Assembly (NCBI GenBank): GCA_951640195.1
Contig: OX621176.1
Coordinates: 124,001 to 188,000, forward strand
DNA: 64,000 nt
Direction: 5' to 3'
Source of the DNA: Porpolomopsis calyptriformis
Taxonomy: Eukaryota > Basidiomycota > Agaricomycetes > Agaricales > Hygrophoraceae
Shown here: positions 44,941 to 57,195 of the stretch, one piece after another
Numbering within the stretch: the stretch's first letter is position 1
Layout of the letters: every line of letters starts with the position of its first letter
The notes under the pieces: model-generated
The model's input: only the letters and a program-made list of their open reading frames with translations
Told to the model about the DNA's origin: nothing
Databases searched by the model: none
Position numbers and translations under genes: made by a program

Positions 44941-45405
44941 GGTCAGCGAAGAGATTCGACTCGTGGGGTCACAATACGCTTGCCGGAATCTATCATTGCC
45001 GAAATGAAAATTTATCTAAAACAAGCGAAAACATTTTGCTTACCAGTAGCTCGAGTTGCCTTTGTTCGGTAAACGAGCCTTGGACGAGAAACGCCCTCCG
45101 GTCTGGTTACCCAAGGCAAGCTTCCGTGTGGCGGTAGCACTCTGTCGGATATTGTGACTCTAAGTCACTTGACGGTTAACAGTTGTGGGATATTCAACCC
45201 TAGGCGATTTGAGTCAGGTGAACGTTGTGTCCAGACAGCCCTCCGCGTACCTCATACATCTGCGTCGAAAATATTAAGTTCTCCAATCATCTCTGTTCTG
45301 GCAGTTAGATTGAGATTCAAGAACTCGAGTGTTTCGCGGTGATTATAGTCTATAATACACAATTACATCCTACCAGGTCTAAGAACGTCTGGTCACATAA
45401 AATCC
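44941..45405. other. Intergenic, no gene seen
   Basis: 465 bp between the last SDR start and the 3' end of the chromodomain gene. Only short frames; nothing recognisable. Confidence 0.5.
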
Positions 45406-48400
45406 TCATCCTTCTTGTAGATGCCCCCCAGTAAACAGATGATTTCGAAGCTCCTGAAAAGCATCGAAGATTGTATCAGATAATATCAATCAAAGACAGC
45501 AGTGCGACATACCTCAACGTCAAGAAAGAGGGAACCGCAACTCGAGCTCCCGTCGGCTTTCCACTCACACTGATAAACAAGCTCATCATCTCCAGGCTCG
45601 TCAGAGATAGCGTCCGTCTCCCCTCTTTCTTCCGCTTTTACATTCACCCTCGAGCTCTCCAAGATCGCCTTCTCGGCCTTCATCTCTTCCAGATCGATCT
45701 GCAACGCAAGATTCGTAATGTAGAGTTGCTGTACCTGCTTTTCAAGCTCCTGGCACCGCGCCCTCAAACCAGGTTCCTCTCCAGCACGTCTCCTGATATC
45801 ATCTCCCGTCCGCCTATCTCTCTCCATCAACAACCCACTCAAATCCTTGTACTTCTTAATCTCAGCCGCTAATTGTTTCTCTCGCTCCGAAAAAGTTTCG
45901 CGAACCAACCGGACACCCTCCGTGACTTGTTTCTCTGCGATCGTGGCCCGCTGCTCTAGCTCCTTATTTTCCGCGTGCACAGATGATACATATCTCGACG
46001 CCTGTTCATATTGCTCCTTGAAAAAGTCACGGTCCTCTTCTGCAGATACCTTCCCACGTTTCTGAGTTTCAAGGGACGATAGAAGATCAGAGCGTTCGGC
46101 GTCCCATGCGATCTTGTCAGCTTCTACTTTTGTCCGCAATTCATTTTCTTGCTGCTCGAGCTCTGCAATCCTTAGGCCAATCATCGAGGCTGAATTTTCC
46201 ACATATTGCGAATTATTAGCTTTCTCTGCTGAGTAGGTTCTGGAATGCTCGCCTTGAAGGGAACCTTCTAGGGGAGGCGACTGCCATGACTGGGTGTGAC
46301 GGACGACTACACTATCAACGTGAGATGTGTTTTCTCTTTCCGCCTGGTTTGACTATACAAAGCCACATCAGTGGGTGTCAGAATATGGCTGTGTTGAATT
46401 CAGACCTCGGAATATCGATGAATCTGTAATTTGGCCGCGTTTTCGCTTGTCGAAGGAGGCACTTGACCCTCTACGGGTTCCTCTGGTTGACCGATCACCC
46501 TAAGTCCTGCCTCTGGCTCGGCCGTGTCGTCACCAAGGTCTTCTGGTGGCGCAGTCGGAGGGGCCTGAAAAAGAGAATAAACCAACACCCTCGTCGATAT
46601 GAAGAATGAGTCAAAGGATGCTTATCGCATTCCTCCTGACACAAAAGAAATGCAAAGAATAGGCAGATGATATATACCGTCTGTGCATCCTCTGTTCTCT
46701 CCATCTGCAATTCTTGGTGATCTTCGATTACACCCCCAAGATCCATCTCGACATCTGGGGAAGGGACTGCTGCGGAATGGTTCCCCAGTCCGACACTGCG
46801 CTTATCCACGCTGGCTCTCATAATGTCCACCATAATATCCTGAGTTGACTCTTCCTCTTCTTCTCGAAGGCGAACATGCTCGGGGATCGCATCTTGGCCG
46901 TCCGCCCGAGCTTCCGTAGGCTGAAGACCAGCCCAACCAGTGAGGTCGACGTATGCATCCTCCATTTGTTGCGCCAAAGTTGCATCTTCCGCATTTTCAA
47001 TGGCGTCAGGAATGTCTCCACCCTCGAGCGCGCTCCCGTGGGTTGCAGCAAGTGGTAAGTCTGTCGGCTCAGCGTACTCCACAAAACCGTCAAGATCACT
47101 GTCGGTTCTTGAGGACACGTTCTGTTCCCCGTTCGTAGTCAACGAATCTGTAAGATCAAGGACCTGCCCCGCGTCTTTGCCCTTGTTTTTCTCGCCTTTC
47201 TTAGCCTTGAACTCACTCAAAGTCTTTTTTGGCATCTCTTTCCCAACCATACGCGTCCTCTTCTGTCTTGCCGGGTCTGCTGACTCCTGACCACGTATCA
47301 TGACATTGCTCTCCGTAGAAATGTAATCTCCGTTGTGTCTATTTCGACTCTCCTTTCTCTTCTCCTCTTTCTCGGGTGAGCTGAAGTGCTCAATCGGGCT
47401 AGGTTGGTACCGGATACCCTCCGTCCCCGAGTCGATATGAGATGTGGAGGGCGCGATCGAGGAGGATAAGTAAGGCCGGAATGTCGAGGGCGAAACAGAG
47501 GGCACTGGCCCCAGAGGTTTCCTGTGGATAATCGCGTTGCTATTTTGAGGCTTGGTAAAGGTTGAGGGGAGGCCGGTAGGGGAGAGGTTGGAAGATGACG
47601 GAGTTCTGGGCTTCATGCGCGATACGATAGACACGTGAGACGATGAACCTTGAGTGTGTAGAGGTTGATGTGGAGGGGTGAGTACGGAACCGACTGCACC
47701 GAGTATGAGTGGGGAGGTGGAAGCTGTATGTCCATTTTGGTGAGGAGAGAGGGACGGTAAGAATTGCGTAATGATATTGTCATTTCGACTATTCCAGCCG
47801 CGCATGTAATCTGCATGGATCTTGTAGTCAGTCGGGTCGAAGTCACTGGAATGTGCTGATGGAGGTGGCGGAAGTTCGTCTCTTGAGGCCTCCGAGTCTG
47901 AAGTTTCGGGAAATGCTGACCGAGAGGTTGCGCCAGTCGACAGCGGACGAGAACGTGGTTTGGAAGTTTTGGGTGGAGAACTGAGTAGGTCGATGACGTC
48001 GTCTTCGCTGTTTGGGATGCTGACGAGATCATCGCCGTTGTGAGGTTGGCTTTTTTTCCTGACTTTGGTAGGCAATTTGATCTCAACTCTTTGAACGAGA
48101 TTACGGGTGTCCCTGTGGGATTTGCTTGAGTGATTCGATGGCTTTCGTTTCGACTCTCGCCGGTTAGGTTTTGTAGCAGCAAGAAGTTTCTTCGAAGGAG
48201 CATTGCGCACGGGACTCAAGTTCGAAGTGGGCTTCTTGCCCTTGTTCGCGGAGTTGAGTGAGGACAGAGTCCCAGAAATATCGTTTGAAGGTTGCCCTTT
48301 GTCTGGGGTGTCCTCTAATGGACTGTTCTTTCCCCTGGGATTACTTTTGTGATTCGTCCCGGAAGGACCCTGAGGACCATGCTTGGCCGGCTCCTTGTGG

Positions 48401-49206
48401 CCGTCGTCGAGGACTGAGGCATGGCGGCGCTTCTTTGTTGGCAGCACTTCGAAACTCGACTGCTCCTCACTAGGCGCTTTAGTGGCGAGTTTGATCTTTT
48501 TACTCTGTCGTTCGATAACGTTGGGATCGCCAGACGAGATCTCGTCAGCCCGTTCGCGCTTCAGACTTGTTTTAACATGTAAGGGCTTCGGGGAATAGAT
48601 AGGGGATGCTGCTGGAAGATCATGATGGGGGCGATTGGCTATAGGTATGGCAAAAGAAACTTTAGGCTCCCGACGGACGGCCGATGGTGATGAGGTCGTT
48701 GTTGTTCTGGAGGATACCTTGGAAGCCAAAAGTGCAGTCGACCTGACTAATACATGCTGTTCAAATTGGTTGAACTAACAATCATTATAAAGAAACGCAC
48801 CTTTTTTCTTTTCTGTGCCGCGTTTCTTCTTCGCCTGCCGGTATTTCCACTCTGCAACGAGGTCATCTGTGCAATCATGTCTGGCGACCCAGCTCTGCGG
48901 CCATGGTTTCCCTGTGTCAGGGTTAAGACCCTCCCATCTCACTTTGTAAGATTTCTTGTTTTCGGCAGTGATTTCGATGACTTTCCACAGGGCTTCCTCG
49001 TCTCCTTCTTGAGGGACAAACTGACTTTCAGGGGAGGACACATCGAATGCGTTGTCGTTTGCAACACTCGCAGGCATTGGTCGTGACTTCAAAATGCTTA
49101 CGTAAAATATGTGATACAAGTCGCTCCAAAAATGGAAAGTCAACGGAAAATATTCGACATGAGTAGAATGGTCGTTGACATCCACAGCACCATCAGACTC
49201 GGTCAT
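45406..49206 (-). CDS. Chromodomain protein with coiled coil and C-terminal C2H2-like zinc finger
   Basis: Six exons (49206-49159, 49086-48801, 48746-46678, 46564-46406, 46352-45513, 45453-45406), phases consistent, 1149 residues. Residues ~40-105 are a chromodomain: ALWKVIEITAENKKSYKVRW, EGLNPDTGKPWPQSWVARHD then CTDDLVAEWKYRQAKKKR (aromatic cage positions W, Y, W). A ~700-residue basic/serine-rich disordered region follows with ERQSKKIKLATK and KKSQPHNGDDLVSIPNSEDD. A ~200-residue coiled coil follows (MIGLRIAELEQQENELRTKV ... ELEKQVQQLYITNLALQIDL). The end, VYQCEWKADGSSSCGSLFLD then VEELRNHLFTGGH, has the C..C..H..H order of a C2H2 finger. Chromodomains read methylated histone lysines, so a heterochromatin role is inferred. 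The last 48-bp exon is required for the zinc-finger histidines. Confidence 0.82.
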
Positions 49207-49673
49207 CTGTGAAAAGCTCCATATGACATATCGAGAGTGATAACATCAAGCTAGGCTTGCACACGCTCAACAGCAAGCAGGGGTACAGCGAATGCTTGCG
49301 AGAGTGTATGAGTGTCGGTACGGCAGAAAGGTTAAGGACCATGAACGCAAGAAAGCGAGCATCAAGTAGACAATGCAGGTTGTGATATATTGCACCAGCA
49401 TTCCAGATGCGAGCGATAAAGCCATATGGACATCATCCGTTTCTCTGCATCAAGCATAGGGTTAGATCTAACACGATGGGAATTGCACAACCACGCACCA
49501 AGCAAATTGGGCCAAGTACAGCCATGCCGACACTGGGCAATAGCGTTCCCTGTCAGACCTTGTTGGATTGGAAAGGGGGAATGTGGCGAACGGTGATTTT
49601 ATGGTATATCAGCGTGTCGACTTTCAACCACAACTTCACGCCACACAACCTCGTTCCCCATTCTTTCTGAGAT
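49207..49673. other. Upstream region of the chromodomain gene, no gene seen
   Basis: Only short frames. Probably promoter and leader DNA shared with whatever lies at 49674-50472. Confidence 0.45.
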
Positions 49674-50472
49674 CCATGAACAACGTCCAGAGTGTCCCAC
49701 AAATCCAACCTGTTGTTGCAAATAACCCAAATAACCTCAATGTTCAAGGGTTTCAAGGTGTATATGCTTCGAAGTCAATTGGGACTCTGGTAGACCCACT
49801 CGCTGTCGCAGAGGCTGAGAGCACAGTAGAAGTTCTTTCAGGAGCCCCAAGTGAGGATGTGTTCACTTATCCATGTCCAATATATTGATTAATTTTGGTT
49901 AGGAAGTCTCCCTGGTGTAATTACGAACCCGATCATTGAGACGGCCAAAAATCGCGTGCATATTTTGAGTAAAGTGGCAGATTTCAACCTACTAACATTC
50001 ATCATGCAGATGCAGCACTAGAGTTTGGGATACAACCTGGCGGAGGCACGTTTGTCACCAACAATTTATCCGGTTTGGTCATCGCCTTGCTCGAATGGAA
50101 GCCATGCTTGTGAATACCAGTATATTGTCGCGCAATCGACGTTATCTAAGTGATCCCCTGCGGCTTCTCCAGAAATACGTCAGTTTATCATCCCTTTATT
50201 CCGTCAACCTGCGGAGCCCATGTTTGATTCCCTAGGCTGATGGTGATGCCCATAATTTGGCACTCACCATATGTGGGCATCCATTGCTCCCCGCCGCCGC
50301 TCAAAATTTCCAACCAAATGCCGCCATTGGTGACGTGCTTAATCCATGGAACCCGCAGATCGATGCATATCAGCACCTGGACATCCTCCAGCTGGTCATC
50401 TTTTACAATGACGATTTTGGAATCATTGCAGGTGATCAAATCCCTGTTAGGAGACACAAAGTACGCTGTTGA
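49674..50472 (+). other. Possible small spliced gene, structure unresolved
   Basis: Protein-like stretches with good splice sites but conflicting frames. MNNVQSVPQIQPVVANNPNN (from 49674) leads to GTLVDPLAVAEAESTVEVL. A GTGAGG...GGTTAG intron leads to SLPGVITNPIIETAKNRVHI. A GTAAAG...TGCAG intron with a CTAAC branch leads to either ALEFGIQPGGGTFVTNN or, one frame over, TRVWDTTWRRHVCHQQFIRF and SRNRRYLSDPLRLLQKY. A further intron leads to NLALTICGHPLLPAAAQNFQ. No single phase-consistent model was found, so it may be a decayed gene. No family recognised. Confidence 0.25.
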
Positions 50473-50509
50473 ACAAGATTGATGGTTTTGCTACTTAAAG
50501 GTGTACAAA

Positions 50510-51010
50510 CTATATGCACCTGTCAGTGTTGTAAACAGAATATTCCCTCGAGCATTCCTGCGAGGTAGATGAGAGCGAAGAAAGCTCAGTGCATCCCGGT
50601 GAATGTTGTCAAGGACGAGAAGCCAATCGATGCTGCCATCTCCATGCAACCCTTCTAACCAAAGTCTTGCCGACGTCAGTTTGCGCTCTGTTCAAGGACG
50701 TGACAATCCGGATGACCGACAAGATCGAGAATTTTGGCAAATCCTTGGTTCAGCTTGTCGACAGTGGTAGCCGATCAGAATATGTGCGAGTACTGGCCTG
50801 TCTCGAATGATAAATTGACGTATCGCAACAGTAACTGCGTCTTGCCTATCCCAGGCATCTCGTGAACAGCACAACGGCTTCGTGAATCACCTTGGCACTT
50901 GCTCGGTGCATTCTTTGTCTCTTCCGGTGAAATGCACCGAGAGGAGGTCGATGGGAGCATCGTTAATGGGTTGTAGTAATCCCGGCTGAAGGTTGGCAGT
51001 TTCTAGTCCC
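50510..51010 (-). pseudogene. NB-ARC-type STAND NTPase relic
   Basis: On the minus strand the pieces line up in the order of a fungal NB-ARC domain but in different frames: INDAPIDLLSVHFTGRDKE, then CAVHEMPGIGKTQLLLRYV (Walker A GxGKT), FETGQYSHIF, a TGA, SATTVDKLNQGFAKILDLVG, and, shifted again, IDWLLVLDNIHRDALSFLRS (Walker B) followed by RGNILFTT. At least two frameshifts and one stop interrupt about 500 bp. No TPR or other C-terminal repeats were found downstream, so only the NTPase core remains. Such genes in mushrooms usually carry TPR/kinesin-light-chain tails and are NLR-like. Confidence 0.72.
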
Positions 51011-51337
51011 AGAACAAGTCAGAACGGATATTGACGTGCGAAGCATATTGCAGACGGGCAACCAGGGAGACACATCTTTTGTGGAACATTTGCTGTGGGC
51101 AAGCAAGCGAGAATGGGCCCATTTGCTTCAGGTTGGAAGCTCGCATTACTGAACTAACCTTGGGCGGGCACAGAATACGAGTACTGATAGTGGGCGGCTT
51201 TACAACAATAGTCTGGTGGATACAAATCGATAAGGATACACAGTGGTGGCGTTATGCCGCACCAGGCAAGGAGAATAATGATATATGTAATGTCCGCCAG
51301 CGGAGAAGAGTGTCGATTGGCTGCCCAAGCCAGAGAA
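51011..51337. other. No gene seen
   Basis: 327 bp between the NB-ARC relic and the 3' end of the Kre9-like gene. No frame or motif supports a gene. Confidence 0.45.
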
Positions 51338-52171
51338 TCAGAGCGCCATCAAAGTACCAACCAGAGCGGGCCATAAGATAAACACGATTCTGAACTTGAC
51401 CTTCTCTAGATCGATGCGCGAGCTCCGGGCCGCGCTCGCGTTGACGCCATTACGACCACGGCCTTTTCGAGGTAGATTCGCATAGACTGTCGCGCTGGCT
51501 GCAAATTGCCGAGATTGCGTCGGCGGTAGGGAAGATACGATGGTCGTGTTCGGTAGAACGAGAGTTATGAAAGAAGGAGCCTCTGTCACGTTCGATTCCG
51601 CCGTGTCGTTATTCGCCAGATCCGAGACTGCGCTGCGGGTAGTGTTTGTGATAGCAAAATTAGCGGTGTAGACTTCGTAAGGTGGTTGTGGGAATTTGAA
51701 GCACATCATGCTGCAGTCCACGACGATGACGGTCAGTGACTGAGGAATGACGAAGCGAACATACAAGTTGGAACCGTTGGACTCCAAGTTAGGAGGAATG
51801 GTGACAGTGTGCCTCCGGCTGGCGGGGTTCACATTCCTTGCGAGTGTTCTGATAAACACCTAAAAGGCAGGGAGAATATTCAATATCGAGAAAGACCTTG
51901 ATTGCCCATCGCCCATCCGGTATACCCAAGATGCGTGGCCTTTAATTCCGTCGGACTGTAGGAGTGGGAACAAACTCACATCCTCAGTGTACAAGTCGAT
52001 GCGAAGAGGTCCTATATTCTTCAAATGTGGCTCGAACTCGTCATCCCTCCAAGTCACCTGTCCTGGACCCGGCCTGTATATGGTGTGATCCACGGGGTAA
52101 GTCGGATACAGCGCTGCTGATGCCGAGCTTATTGTCGCGAAAGCCATCACTGCGAGGTGGGGGACAAGCAT
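51338..52171 (-). CDS. Secreted GPI-anchored Kre9/Knh1-like cell-wall protein
   Basis: Two exons (52171-51980, 51859-51338), about 237 residues. Signal peptide LVPHLAVMAFATISSASA. The mature N-terminus reads YPVDHTIYRPGPGQVTWRDD ... NIGPLRIDLYTEDVFIRTLA ... VTIPPNLESNGSNLYVRFVI, the beta-sandwich pattern (P-x-x-x-T/Y-G-x-x-x-V-T-W ... Y-x-V-R) of the Kre9/Knh1 N-terminal domain seen in many basidiomycete surface proteins. Several N-glycosylation sites (NTT, NVT) follow. The C-terminus has small residues (GVNASAARSS) and then a hydrophobic tail VFILWPALVGTLMAL, as for a GPI anchor signal. Kre9-type proteins take part in beta-1,6-glucan assembly, but the wider family is of uncertain function. 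The intron is long for this window (120 bp). Its start is 73 bp from the divergent LPD1 start. Confidence 0.7.
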
Positions 52172-52244
52172 GATGATCGTTCACTCCAGGATAGGGACGT
52201 AACTTGTCACGAATTCGTCACGCTTTCAGAGTGCTCACCAATAA
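52172..52244. promoter_or_regulatory. Very short bidirectional promoter
   Basis: Only 73 bp separate the start codons of the minus-strand Kre9-like gene and the plus-strand dihydrolipoyl dehydrogenase gene. No TATA box is seen. Either the promoter overlaps both leaders, or one of the predicted starts is too far upstream. Confidence 0.4.
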
Positions 52245-54237
52245 ATGCTTCGTCTGCAAAGAACATCCCAGCGGGTGCGTTTCCCGTTCTGTCGCTGAGA
52301 AATGCGTCTCGACTCACCCCCAAACCTCAGATTGCAGCAAAACGACTGCGGTTTGCGTTATGGCAAGCCTATCGCGGTTTGGCAACCACCTCAGAGCCAT
52401 ATGATGCTGTCATCATCGGCGGAGGTACAGATTATCGCGTACGAGCATATATGTAGCGACTCACAGTATGGATAATCCAGGTCCAGGAGGTTATGTGGCT
52501 GCTATCAAAGCGGCTCAGTTGGGGTTGAGGGTGCGTCCGATTTTGCCGATGCTAGACTTGGCCAATAAGACCAAAGTTTGCAGACAGCCTGCATCGAAAA
52601 ACGCGGCTCCCTTGGCGGAACTTGTCTGAACGTTGGCTGCATACCTTCGAAGGCCATGCTCAACAATTCCCATCTATACCACCAGACGCAACACGATCTG
52701 CAGAGGCGCGGCATTGACGGTGCGCGCTCCGCCTCACACAGTTTCTCTTGCACTCATGTAATTCTAGTCTCTGGTGTGTCACTGAATTTGCCCCAGATGC
52801 TGAAAGCAAAGGACCAAGCCGTGACTGGCCTGACTAAAGGCATCGAGACCCTCTTCAAGCAGAATAAAGTTGACTATATCAAAGGCTCGGCCTCCTTTCT
52901 CTCTCCCACCCGCATCTCTGTCCAGCTTCTCGACGGGGGAGAAGCACAGGTCGACGCGAAAAACATCGTCATTGCCACCGGGTCTGAGGTTGCGCCATTC
53001 CCTGGGGGAGCCATCGAAATTGACGAAAAGCAAATCGTGAGTTCGACAGGGGCGTTGGAATTGCAGGAGGTCCCGAAGAAGATGGTCGTCATTGGTGGCG
53101 GGATTATTGGGCTCGAGATGGGTAGCGTGTGGAGCCGTCTGGGATCAGAGGTCACTGTCGTGGAATTCCTTGGTACGATCGGCGGGGTTGGCATTGATGA
53201 GGAAATCGCGTGAGTATATTTGTGCGCACTACTGCATCACGATCGCCCCACTAACGACGGGCAGTAAGCAATTCCAGAAAACTCTGACCAAACAGGGCTT
53301 GAAATTCAAGATGAACACGAAGGTCCTTTCGGCTGACAAGCAAGACGGCAAAGTGTTTGTTAAGACACAAGCTTCGAAGGGAGACAAGGAAGAAACTGTC
53401 AGTCGCCTCTCCCATACACCTGAATGGTGCTTATCCTGATATCGAGTCCAGTTAGAAGCGAATGTAGTCCTCGTTGCGGTCGGTCGTCGTCCATTTACTG
53501 ATGGTCTAAACCTCGAAGCGGCTGGTATTGAATTGGACAACAAAGGACGGATTATCATAGACGATCAATTCAAAACGTCCGCCAAGAACGTCAGGTGCAT
53601 TGGGGATGTCACATTTGGCCCAATGTTGGCGCACAAAGCTGAAGAAGAGGGTGAATATCCTCGTCCAGAACACCCCCTTTGTTTGCGTTAACATGAATAA
53701 CTCAGGTATCGCCGCCGCAGAGTTCCTGAAAACTGGCCACGGGCACGTCAACTATAATGCTATACCTTCCGTTGTCTACACCCACCCTGAGGTTGCTTGG
53801 GTTGGAAAGACCGAGCAAGAACTCAAAGCGGCTGGGGTACAATATAATATTGGCAAATTTCCTTTCCTTGCGAACTCGCGCGCGAAAACCAACCTTGACA
53901 CTGAGGGCATGGTGAAATTTATTGCGGAGAAGGAGACGGATAAGATCTTGGGGGTTCATATTATTGGTCAGTCTTTGACAAGTTGCTTTCGTAGTCCACT
54001 AAAGTTTGCGGATGTTGTAGGCCCCAACGCAGGTGAGATGATATCAGAGGCTGTATTGGCCATTGAGTACGGTGCCAGCGCTGAGGATATTGCTCGAACG
54101 ACACACGCTCATGTATGCCTCTTATCTTGTTCTTATACGAATGTTTCCTCACCTTCTGCACCCGGATCTAGCCCACTCTCAGTGAAGCATTCAAGGAGGC
54201 GGCAATGGCAACGTATTCAAAACCGATTCACATGTAA
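52245..54237 (+). CDS. LPD1: Dihydrolipoyl dehydrogenase, mitochondrial (E3)
   Basis: Multi-exon, start [10 protein letters not shown] (52245), about 505 residues. The Arg-rich N-terminus ([20 protein letters not shown]) is a mitochondrial targeting peptide. Then the FAD-binding [18 protein letters not shown] split by an intron, the redox disulfide in [16 protein letters not shown], the NAD-binding [51 protein letters not shown], and the dimer-interface catalytic H/E in HAHPTLSEAF. The protein ends YSKPIHM. This is the shared E3 subunit of the pyruvate, 2-oxoglutarate and branched-chain dehydrogenase complexes and of glycine cleavage. It reoxidises dihydrolipoamide with FAD and NAD+. All catalytic residues are present. 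Introns include a frame-critical one at GC|GTGAGT (53210-53264). Confidence 0.93.
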
Positions 54238-54572
54238 TATTTATGTAGTCGGAGGCATGCCCGTTGGCTTTGGGGACGTCTTAGATGTCGAGATGCCAGA
54301 ATCCCTCTAGAAAGTCTCACTGAGCTGCTTTAAAATAAAAGGAATAATATCTTATGGCGTTCGTGTTCCGGGTAGGATATTTATTCACAGCGACTACCCT
54401 CAATTAAGCGTTCTATGGGGGGTACTTCGGAGAACTATGCGATACAGACTTCCACACACCGTATCTGCATGGGGCTCTTCGATTCTGACATACGAGGTGC
54501 CGAAGTCGCCGCCAGAATGTTCATACTCCGTCGAAAAGTTTATTGCATTCATCATTTCGCGAAACCTGATGC

Positions 54573-57195
54573 ATGTCTCTCTCTTGGTCCAACCGCAAAG
54601 CCCAACTGGGTGTTCTCCTAAAAAGTCATGGTGACGAGGATGAGGACGCGCTTGCACTGGATCGCTTACTGCACGCGCAGAATCTAACTCGGAAGTCGTG
54701 TCAGCGCTTCTTCGTGGAGCGTAAACTTTCCTGCTAAGCCAACTTCTCATATTTACAGCTCAGAAAACCGAGATCGAATCTTTGAGGTTCCAAGACCGCG
54801 ACCTACATGTCGTGGGGACACTAGAACGCGGTCAGTTTGGTGTGGTGCGCGCCTTCCTTCAGAATGGCTGTCATACTGTGCCTGATACCTAGGGTGGTTC
54901 TAGATTGACGTTGTTATGTGCCTCATAGACGATCGTGTCTACGTTCGAAAATCCACTGAAAAGGTGTTCGCTTCTAGAATGCGTCACGTATGTGTCAAGA
55001 AGTTGATCGGGCATCTTGACTCACCAACTCTTATTTGTAGCAATGTTCCCCGCAACTCGAGCGCGACATCTTGCTTCGCGCGACAAAATCCAAGTCGCGT
55101 TGGGTTCCGCACCTACTATGTGCCTTCCAAACGACTACCCACCTCAACCTCGTCATGGATTATGCAGAAGGTGGTACTCTTTGGGATGTCCTCGAATCGA
55201 GCCCGGATGATGGTAAGCTCCTTGAGACGGACCTCAAATGGTGGGTCCCTCAGATTGTTAGCGCCATCCATTGGTGCCACTCACAAGGCTTCGCCCACCG
55301 GTGCGTATAGTACTCATTTATAATCACGCACTTGGCTCTTGACATGTGATATCAGGGACATCAAACCACACAACTTCGTACTGACCGCAAGTGCCCATGT
55401 TCTTCTTATCGATTTCGGATCTGCCGCACCGTTGCTTCCTCCTCGACATGATGGAAACCAACTGATTGAGAGGCATTACTGTCTGGTGCTATGCGGTACA
55501 TGTGATTATATTTCCCCAGAGATCTTACGCGCGCATGAAGAGGCGTTGGTTGCATTAGAGATGGAGGACGATGACGGGAAGGGAGTATCTAGCGGTGAGT
55601 ATCATTCAGAAGGATACGGTCTTGAGACAGATTGGTGGAGTCTCGGTGCAATGATGTACGAAATGGCATACGGGGTGGCGCCATTTTTCGCAAAGGACAT
55701 CCGACAGACGTACCTAAAGATCATGAATCACAAGGTTTTGTGCCATCTAGACGGCTTTGTATATCTTGTCCTGACTAAGTTGTCTTTGGTATTCCCAGCA
55801 AAGCTTGCGGTTTGAGAAAGCCGTTGCAATCTCTGCAGAATATCAGGATCTTCTGCGCCGGTGTGTTTCATTAGCCAAGTGCTGCACTTCCCGCGGCTCA
55901 TTAGACGTGCAGGCTACTCACGAATCACGAGCATCGTATTGGTCGATGTAGTATCAATGAGATAACGGAGCATTCGTTTTTTAATGCTACCGATTGGCAA
56001 GCTCTCCCTAACGGTGAGTCTATTGATGCACGACAGAGAAAAGTTGACTCAACCCTATTAACAAGAACCTGCTCCGACTGGTCTGCATCTTCCACAGTTT
56101 ACCTATTCTGTGCCCGCTATCGGATTGCATGAAGAGTCAAAACCCCAATCCGAGGAGTCCAATTCGCAACCCTTTTCATTCTCTCCATTGTTTCAATCCT
56201 CTCAGATCACTTCTCCGGGGCTATCTGCTCTTCACACTACACCCTCTCACAGACTTAGCAGGTCAATAATCGCCGACGATCCAGCGTCATCATTTATTGG
56301 GTTTTCTTGGGGACCTACAAAGGAAGCTTTTCCCGAGCCAGAAAACGGCAAGAAGAACCACCACACCTCTCCACCGAGATCCATCCAACTATCGTCCACC
56401 AAGCTCACCACGAATCAACTATTGATGCCTGTTGATGCCCTTTCAGCAGCTGGGCTTCATTGTGAACAGTTCGCTACGCCCATTCGAGCCAGTGCTTCTA
56501 CGCCACACCAAACTCTGACCCGCACAAGCACGAACCGCCGTACGTCGTCCCGGCGGCCCCTCTCGGATCGCCAGGCTATGAAACAGCTTGTTGACTGTGT
56601 TAGCATGAGTGCCCGGAAGAAGGTGCTGGAGAGCGGCCGGAAGCCACGCATCCTGACATCCTTCAATAGATCTGTCCCGTTGAAGGAGCTGCGGTTCCCG
56701 TCATCGTCATGTTCTGACAGTGTCTCATCTGACAAAGCTGCGCTAGTACCCGAAATATCAGGATCTGAAGAAACTGATACGGATGGTCCACCTAGTCCCA
56801 GCCCAAGGCCAGGCTCAGCGTTGTCAACCATGTCGCGGCGGAGCGGAACACCGACCGTCTCTGGATCGTATTCGCAACGCGGTGGTCCCGGGGGTGTACC
56901 ACTCAGTCGTTCGACGGCTCTGAATCCTACTGCACGGAAGTTTTTTGGGGGTGATCCTCCTGAGCTACCGAAGCCTCGTCGCGCAGAACACCGCAAGCAA
57001 ACCTCCTTGAGTGAAAGAGAGAAGCGTCCACCAGTCACGCATGGTCCTAGTAACGTACCGGAGCCCCATCAAGCCGAACACCGCGGAGCGACGTTGGATG
57101 AATTAGAGGAAAAGCATGCCTTACTCATGCAGGATATTTTGGATATTCAACAGCGCTTGGAGGATATCTCGATGTGGGTTGAAGGGAGGGAGTGA
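54573..57195 (+). CDS. AGC-family protein kinase with long C-terminal tail
   Basis: Start MSLSWSNRKAQLGVLLKSHG (54573); at least seven introns; about 700 residues. Kinase motifs in order: VGTLERGQFGV (Gly-rich loop), VYVRKSTEKVF (candidate catalytic Lys), WVPHLLCAFQTTTHLNLVMD, YAEGGTLWDVLE (hinge), HRDIKPHNF (catalytic loop), LLIDFGSAAPLLPP (DFG), LCGTCDYISPEIL (activation segment), ETDWWSLGAMMYEMAYGVAP. The layout fits the DMPK/ROCK/NDR side of the AGC group, as annotated in mushrooms. Oddities: a 30-residue acidic insertion (EALVALEMEDDDGKGVSSGE) just after the APE-like motif, and a ~400-residue S/P-rich tail ending in a coiled coil (LEEKHALLMQDILDIQQRLE). Signalling target unknown. The Gly-rich loop junction uses the intron between QFGV and IDVVMC. 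Confidence 0.82.
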
